Of a stretch of 9,003 nt of DNA, positions 5,357 through 9,003 are shown one piece after another. The stretch is taken from assembly GCA_035656655.1 (NCBI GenBank), contig DASRSE010000327.1:1-9003 (forward strand), in the 5' to 3' direction. Both the position numbers and the translations under genes were made by a program. The stretch comes from DASRSE01 sp035656655 (GTDB taxonomy: Bacteria > Planctomycetota > Planctomycetia > Pirellulales > DASRSE01). How positions within the stretch are numbered: the stretch's first letter is position 1; every line of letters begins with the position of its first letter. Under the pieces are notes generated by a model. It had not been told where the DNA came from and did not search any database. It saw only the letters and a program-made list of their open reading frames with translations.

Positions 5357-5944
5357 GTGTGTAAAACAAGGACTCAGGATGCGGCAGATTGGTTCATGCC
5401 GTTGCGGCTGAGGACGGCTCGAACCGGCCGGAAAAGTGCCGTAAATTCAGCCCGACAGGGGTCACCATACCACAAAATTCGCCGGTTTCAAAGCATACCG
5501 GCGTTCGCATTGCGGCCCCCACTCGCTGTTTCCTCTGTTGCCGCGCCAGAGCCGCTTCGCCAGAGCGCGTCCGTTTGGCCACCGCCGGTTTGGTTCACTC
5601 GGCTAACTTGCCCTTCGCGAATCTGGCCGGGCCACAGCCGGCGGAGATGATTGCAGGCCAGAGGTCGGCAAAGTAGGATCAGAGAATTGGTCCGGGCGGG
5701 CGGATGCTATGCTGGCGCCTCCCGCGCGGTAATGGCGCAAACCCGCGTCCGACCCACCTGCTTTTGAAGTCCCTCGGGCGCGGACGGCGCGCTCTTGACC
5801 GCTCCTTCCACGTTCCCCTTCCTAATCGGCTGGAACAGCAGATTCTCCCCTGCACGAAATCGCGGGCGCGAAATCGTCTCTGCTCCAAGCCTCATCGCCG
5901 CTGGCCTGACTTCGATCTTTCACCCTGTTCGTTTGGCAAATCGT
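5357..5944. other. Gene-free region between tRNA-Arg and the cytochrome gene
   Basis: I see no credible gene in these 588 bp; the open frames here are arginine/proline-rich GC artefacts. It holds the upstream region of the tRNA (leftward) and of the secreted cytochrome gene (rightward). Features noted: a hairpin at 5480-5503; a direct repeat CGAAATCG (5855-5862 and 5869-5876); and a TTGACC at 5795-5800 followed after 20 bp by CCTAAT, a poor promoter candidate because the spacing is too long. No Shine-Dalgarno precedes the ATG at 5945. Confidence 0.6.
5480..5503. repeat. Perfect 7-bp hairpin in the intergenic region
   Basis: CGCCGGT (5480-5486) and ACCGGCG (5497-5503) are perfect complements around a 10-nt loop. 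On the minus strand it is followed by AATTTTG, a weak T-run. No minus-strand gene lies to the right that would need a terminator here, so its role is open. Confidence 0.35.
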
Positions 5945-8900
5945 ATGAAGAAAATAACGTCGCTGATGGCTTTCCTCCTGTTCGCGTTCACGGTAACCGC
6001 TTTCGCGGAGCCAGTTTGGATTTGGACGAAGAAAAATCCCGAGGACAATGAGCGGGCCGATTTCAAAACCGAGTTCGAGATTGCCGGCGAGGTCAAGGCG
6101 GCGACGCTCAAGCTGACCTGCGACAATGGCGCGATCGCGCTCATTAATGGCAAAAAGGTCCTGGAAAACGCCGATTGGGACCAAGTCTCTCAGGCCGATG
6201 TGAAGGCCGCTTTGAAGCCTGGCAAGAATGAGATTCTGGTCGAGGCGAGCAATCATGGGGGGGCGGCCGCCCTGATCGCGGCCCTCAAGATCGAACTCGT
6301 GAAGGGCAAACCGCTGGTCATTGAAACCAGCGACAAATGGCTCGCAACCAAGCACGGCAAGTCCGATTGGAAAGCGGCGGTCGTGATGGGCAAGAACGGC
6401 GCGGCGCCGTGGGGCGACATCTTCAACTCGGGCCGGCGGCCCGGGGGAGCCAGCAGCGCGGCGATCGATCCGAAAGAAATCACGGCGCCCCCCGGCTTCA
6501 AGGTCGAACTTCTCTACAACGTGCCGAAAGCCCAGCAAGGTTCGTGGGTTTCGATGACGGTCGACAAGAAAGGCCGCATCATTTGCGGTGATCAAAACGG
6601 CGGCTTGTATCGCCTGACGCCCAGTCCGATCGGTTCGGAAGCGAAATCGGTTGTCGAGCCGATCGAGGCGGCGATTGGCGGCGCGCATGGAATTCTTTAT
6701 GCTTACGATTCGCTCTATTACATGCTCAACGAGGGGGCGCCGCAAACAAGAAACAAACCGCATGGTCTCTATCGCGCGAAGGATAAGGATGGCGACGACC
6801 ATTTCGAAACGCCGGTGCTGCTGAGCGAATGCGACGGCGGCGGAGAACATGGTCCGCACTCGCCGGTGCTCGGCCCCGACGGCAACATCTACTTCAATTG
6901 CGGCAATCACACGCCGCTGCCGAGGAATTTGTCCACGTCGCGAGCGGTCATGAAATCATGGGATGAAGACCAAATTTTGCCGCGGATGTGGGACACCAAC
7001 GGCCACGCCCGCGGCATCATGGCGCCGGGCGGTTATATCTGCAAAACGGACCGCGACGGGCATCAGGTCGAACTTTTTTGCAGCGGCTTTCGCAACGAAT
7101 TCGATTACGCGTTTGACGCCAACGGCGAAATGTTCACGTATGACGCCGACATGGAATGGGACATTGGCGCACCGTGGTATCGCCCGACCCGAATCAATTT
7201 CTGCGCCAGCGGCGGCGAATTTGGCTGGCGCAGCGGCAGCGGCAAATGGCCCGCTTATTATGAAGACAGCCTGCCGGCCGTCGTGAATATCGGCCCGGGC
7301 TCACCGACCGGGCTCATTTTTGGGACCGAAGCCAAGTTTCCCGCCAAGTATCAGCGCGCCTTGTTTGGCAACGACTGGACCTATGGCACGATGTACGCCA
7401 TTCACTTTGAGCCCAGCGGCGCCGGCTTTAAGGGGGTCAAGGAAGAGTTTGTGTATGGCCGGCCTTTGCCGCTCACCGATGTGGTCATCAATCCGCACGA
7501 CGGCGCGATGTACTTTGCGGTCGGCGGCCGCGGCACGCAGAGCGCCGTCTACCGCGTTAGCTACCAGGGACCCGAAAGCACCGACCGCGTCGAGCCTTAC
7601 TCGCTCACCAAGGAAATGCTTGAACGCCGCGCGCTTGAAAAATTTCACCAAGGCGAGCCGGACGTGGCAAACTTGCCGAAGATTTGGCCGGCGCTGGGCA
7701 GCTCGGACCGGAATCTGCGCTTCGCGGCCCGAATCGCCCTCGAGCGACTGCCGGTCAAGGCTTGGAGCGATAAAGTGCTTGCTGAAAAGGATCCGCAAAC
7801 GCTGATCGAGGGGGCAATCGCCTTGGCGCGCCTGGGCCGCACGGAAAAGCATATCGAATCGGGGAAGCCGTCGCTCGGACATTCGTCGCCAGGAGTGGGT
7901 CCAACTTCCTCGGCCGATGGCGTTCTGCTGGGCCATCTATTGAACGCCCTTGCAAAATTGAATTTGAAAACGCTGACGCCCGACATGCAAATGCAACTGG
8001 TTCGCGCCCATCAGCTGTGCTTTACGCGCCTCGGCAAGCCCGACGCCGCGGTCTGCGCTCAGGTAGCGGCGCGCTTCGACGCCGTCTATCCGATGGCGGA
8101 TGCGTACTTGAATCGCGAACTGTGCCAATTGCTGGTGTTTCTCGATTCCAAATCGGTCGCTTCCAAAACGCTCGGCCTGATGGCCACGGCCAAGGATGAC
8201 ACCGCAGCGCTGGCGACCAACGATCTGCTCAACCGCAATGCGGGGTACGGCCAAGCCGCGTTCGACACGCAAAACAGCCGTCCCAACCAGCAGCAGATTG
8301 CCTTGATGTTCGCTTTGCGAAATTGCACGGCCGGCTGGACGCCCGAACTGCGGCAAACCTACTTCTCTTGGTTTCAACATGCCCAGACCTGGAAGGGCGG
8401 AAATAGCTTCAAGGGATTTATTCAAAACGCGCGGGCCGAGGCGCTGGCCAATTTTGCTCCGCAGAATGAACGCGCCCGGCTCGAGGAGCTGTCCGGCACC
8501 AACAAGCACGGCGGCGCCACGTTCACGCCCCCCAAGGGTCCAGGTCGTTCTTACAGCACCGAGGATGTCTTGAAGATTGCCGAGGGGGGAATGACGCACC
8601 GTAATTTTGCCGCCGGCAAGAATCTCTTCAACGCGGGCCTCTGCGCCGCTTGCCATCATTTCAACGGCGATGGCGGCAACATCGGCCCGGACATTACGAA
8701 AGCCGGCAATCGCTACACGCTCCACGATCTGATTGAAAACATCACCGAGCCGAGCAAGGTCATCAGCGATCAATATGGCTCGCACCAAATTCTCAAAACG
8801 GACGGAACCGGCGTCACGGGCCGCATCGTGGGCGAAGAAAACGGCAAGCTGATTGTGATGACCAATCCGTTTGCCCCCGATCTGCTAATTTCGATCGACG

Positions 8901-9003
8901 AAAAAGAGGTCGAAAGCAAGCGCGATTTTCCAGTCAGCATGATGCCGCTCGGGCTGCTGAACACGATGAACGAAGACGAGATCAAGGATTTGCTCGCCTA
9001 TTT
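5945..9003 (+). CDS. Secreted beta-propeller/HEAT/c-type cytochrome protein (3' end beyond window)
   Basis: The frame is open from the ATG at 5945 to the right edge: 1019 codons and no stop. A signal peptide (1-21, ending TAFA before EPVW) sends it across the membrane. Residues 22-175 resemble a galactose-binding-type beta-sandwich (WIWTKKNP, then CDNGAIALINGKKV, then LKPGKNEILVEASNH). Residues 180-540, starting APPGFKVELLY, form a beta-propeller of the planctomycete 'membrane-bound dehydrogenase' family TIGR02604 (sorbosone-dehydrogenase-like; AHGILY, GEHGPHSPVLGPDGNIYF, SGFRNEFDYAFDANGE). About 545-870 is a helical HEAT-like linker. The last 130 residues are a TIGR02603 haem domain: CAACH (C900, C903, H904 ligand) and SMMPLGL, with M999 or M1000 as likely sixth ligand. 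It is presumably a periplasmic redox protein, perhaps oxidising a sugar-type substrate; substrate and acceptor are unknown. The haem family usually ends soon after the DLLAYF-type helix reached here, so only a short C-terminus is probably missing. No Shine-Dalgarno is visible. Confidence 0.9.
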   Translation, partial: MKKITSLMAFLLFAFTVTAFAEPVWIWTKKNPEDNERADFKTEFEIAGEVKAATLKLTCDNGAIALINGKKVLENADWDQVSQADVKAALKPGKNEILVEASNHGGAAALIAALKIELVKGKPLVIETSDKWLATKHGKSDWKAAVVMGKNGAAPWGDIFNSGRRPGGASSAAIDPKEITAPPGFKVELLYNVPKAQQGSWVSMTVDKKGRIICGDQNGGLYRLTPSPIGSEAKSVVEPIEAAIGGAHGILYAYDSLYYMLNEGAPQTRNKPHGLYRAKDKDGDDHFETPVLLSECDGGGEHGPHSPVLGPDGNIYFNCGNHTPLPRNLSTSRAVMKSWDEDQILPRMWDTNGHARGIMAPGGYICKTDRDGHQVELFCSGFRNEFDYAFDANGEMFTYDADMEWDIGAPWYRPTRINFCASGGEFGWRSGSGKWPAYYEDSLPAVVNIGPGSPTGLIFGTEAKFPAKYQRALFGNDWTYGTMYAIHFEPSGAGFKGVKEEFVYGRPLPLTDVVINPHDGAMYFAVGGRGTQSAVYRVSYQGPESTDRVEPYSLTKEMLERRALEKFHQGEPDVANLPKIWPALGSSDRNLRFAARIALERLPVKAWSDKVLAEKDPQTLIEGAIALARLGRTEKHIESGKPSLGHSSPGVGPTSSADGVLLGHLLNALAKLNLKTLTPDMQMQLVRAHQLCFTRLGKPDAAVCAQVAARFDAVYPMADAYLNRELCQLLVFLDSKSVASKTLGLMATAKDDTAALATNDLLNRNAGYGQAAFDTQNSRPNQQQIALMFALRNCTAGWTPELRQTYFSWFQHAQTWKGGNSFKGFIQNARAEALANFAPQNERARLEELSGTNKHGGATFTPPKGPGRSYSTEDVLKIAEGGMTHRNFAAGKNLFNAGLCAACHHFNGDGGNIGPDITKAGNRYTLHDLIENITEPSKVISDQYGSHQILKTDGTGVTGRIVGEENGKLIVMTNPFAPDLLISIDEKEVESKRDFPVSMMPLGLLNTMNEDEIKDLLAY

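Noticed and set aside
5480..5503. Intrinsic terminator
   Set aside because: The stem is perfect, but the following T-run is weak and there is no gene in the right orientation ending here.
5795..5826. Promoter of the cytochrome gene (TTGACC, then CCTAAT)
   Set aside because: The 20-bp spacing is too long and the -10 poor; kept only as a note in the intergenic entry.
5822..6910. 362-aa minus-strand open frame, and others at 7301-7936 and 7937-8788
   Set aside because: All are antisense shadows of the long cytochrome gene, which has a signal peptide, family motifs and a haem site.

Overview
The window looks like a chromosomal segment of a planctomycete, probably of the Pirellulales/Rhodopirellula type. 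The reasons are: a very long secreted beta-propeller/HEAT/c-type cytochrome protein of the planctomycete-verrucomicrobial kind (TIGR02604 plus TIGR02603 architecture), GC-rich flanks, weak or absent Shine-Dalgarno sequences at the chromosomal genes, a tRNA without an encoded CCA end, and a two-gene NfeD arrangement common in that group. The assignment is inferred from protein style, not from a marker gene.

Layout. Bases 1-3010 (minus strand) hold two NfeD-type membrane genes: a long NfeD with tandem ClpP-class domains (725-3010), then a short NfeD (480 to beyond base 1). A very good sigma70-type promoter (TTGACT, 16 bp, TATAAT) lies at 3074-3101 upstream of the long gene. Bases 3256-5334 are a small integrated element at a tRNA-Arg(UCG) gene. 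The intact tRNA is at 5283-5356 (minus), and a perfect 54-bp copy of its 3' part lies 2025 bp further along its direction of transcription at 3256-3309. The insert is visibly richer in A+T over its genes than the flanks. It carries a two-gene minus-strand cassette: an orphan 109-aa protein (4364-4693), then a PD-(D/E)XK nuclease with Cas4/AddB-style iron-sulfur cysteines (3520-4344). No complete recombinase is present. A plus-strand reading frame next to the tRNA, with a Val-Pro repeat tail, is a possible 3' relic of the element's tyrosine recombinase. Bases 5357-5944 show no gene. From 5945 a plus-strand gene for the secreted cytochrome protein runs off the right edge.

How the parts relate. 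The NfeD pair probably belongs to a membrane-quality or microdomain system, normally with a stomatin/flotillin partner, which would lie left of the window if present. The cytochrome protein is an independent periplasmic redox protein transcribed divergently from the tRNA. The most interesting part is the roughly 2-kb tRNA-embedded element whose only recognisable cargo is the nuclease plus small-protein pair. Its function is not known from sequence; element maintenance, recombination, or defence/anti-defence are all possible.
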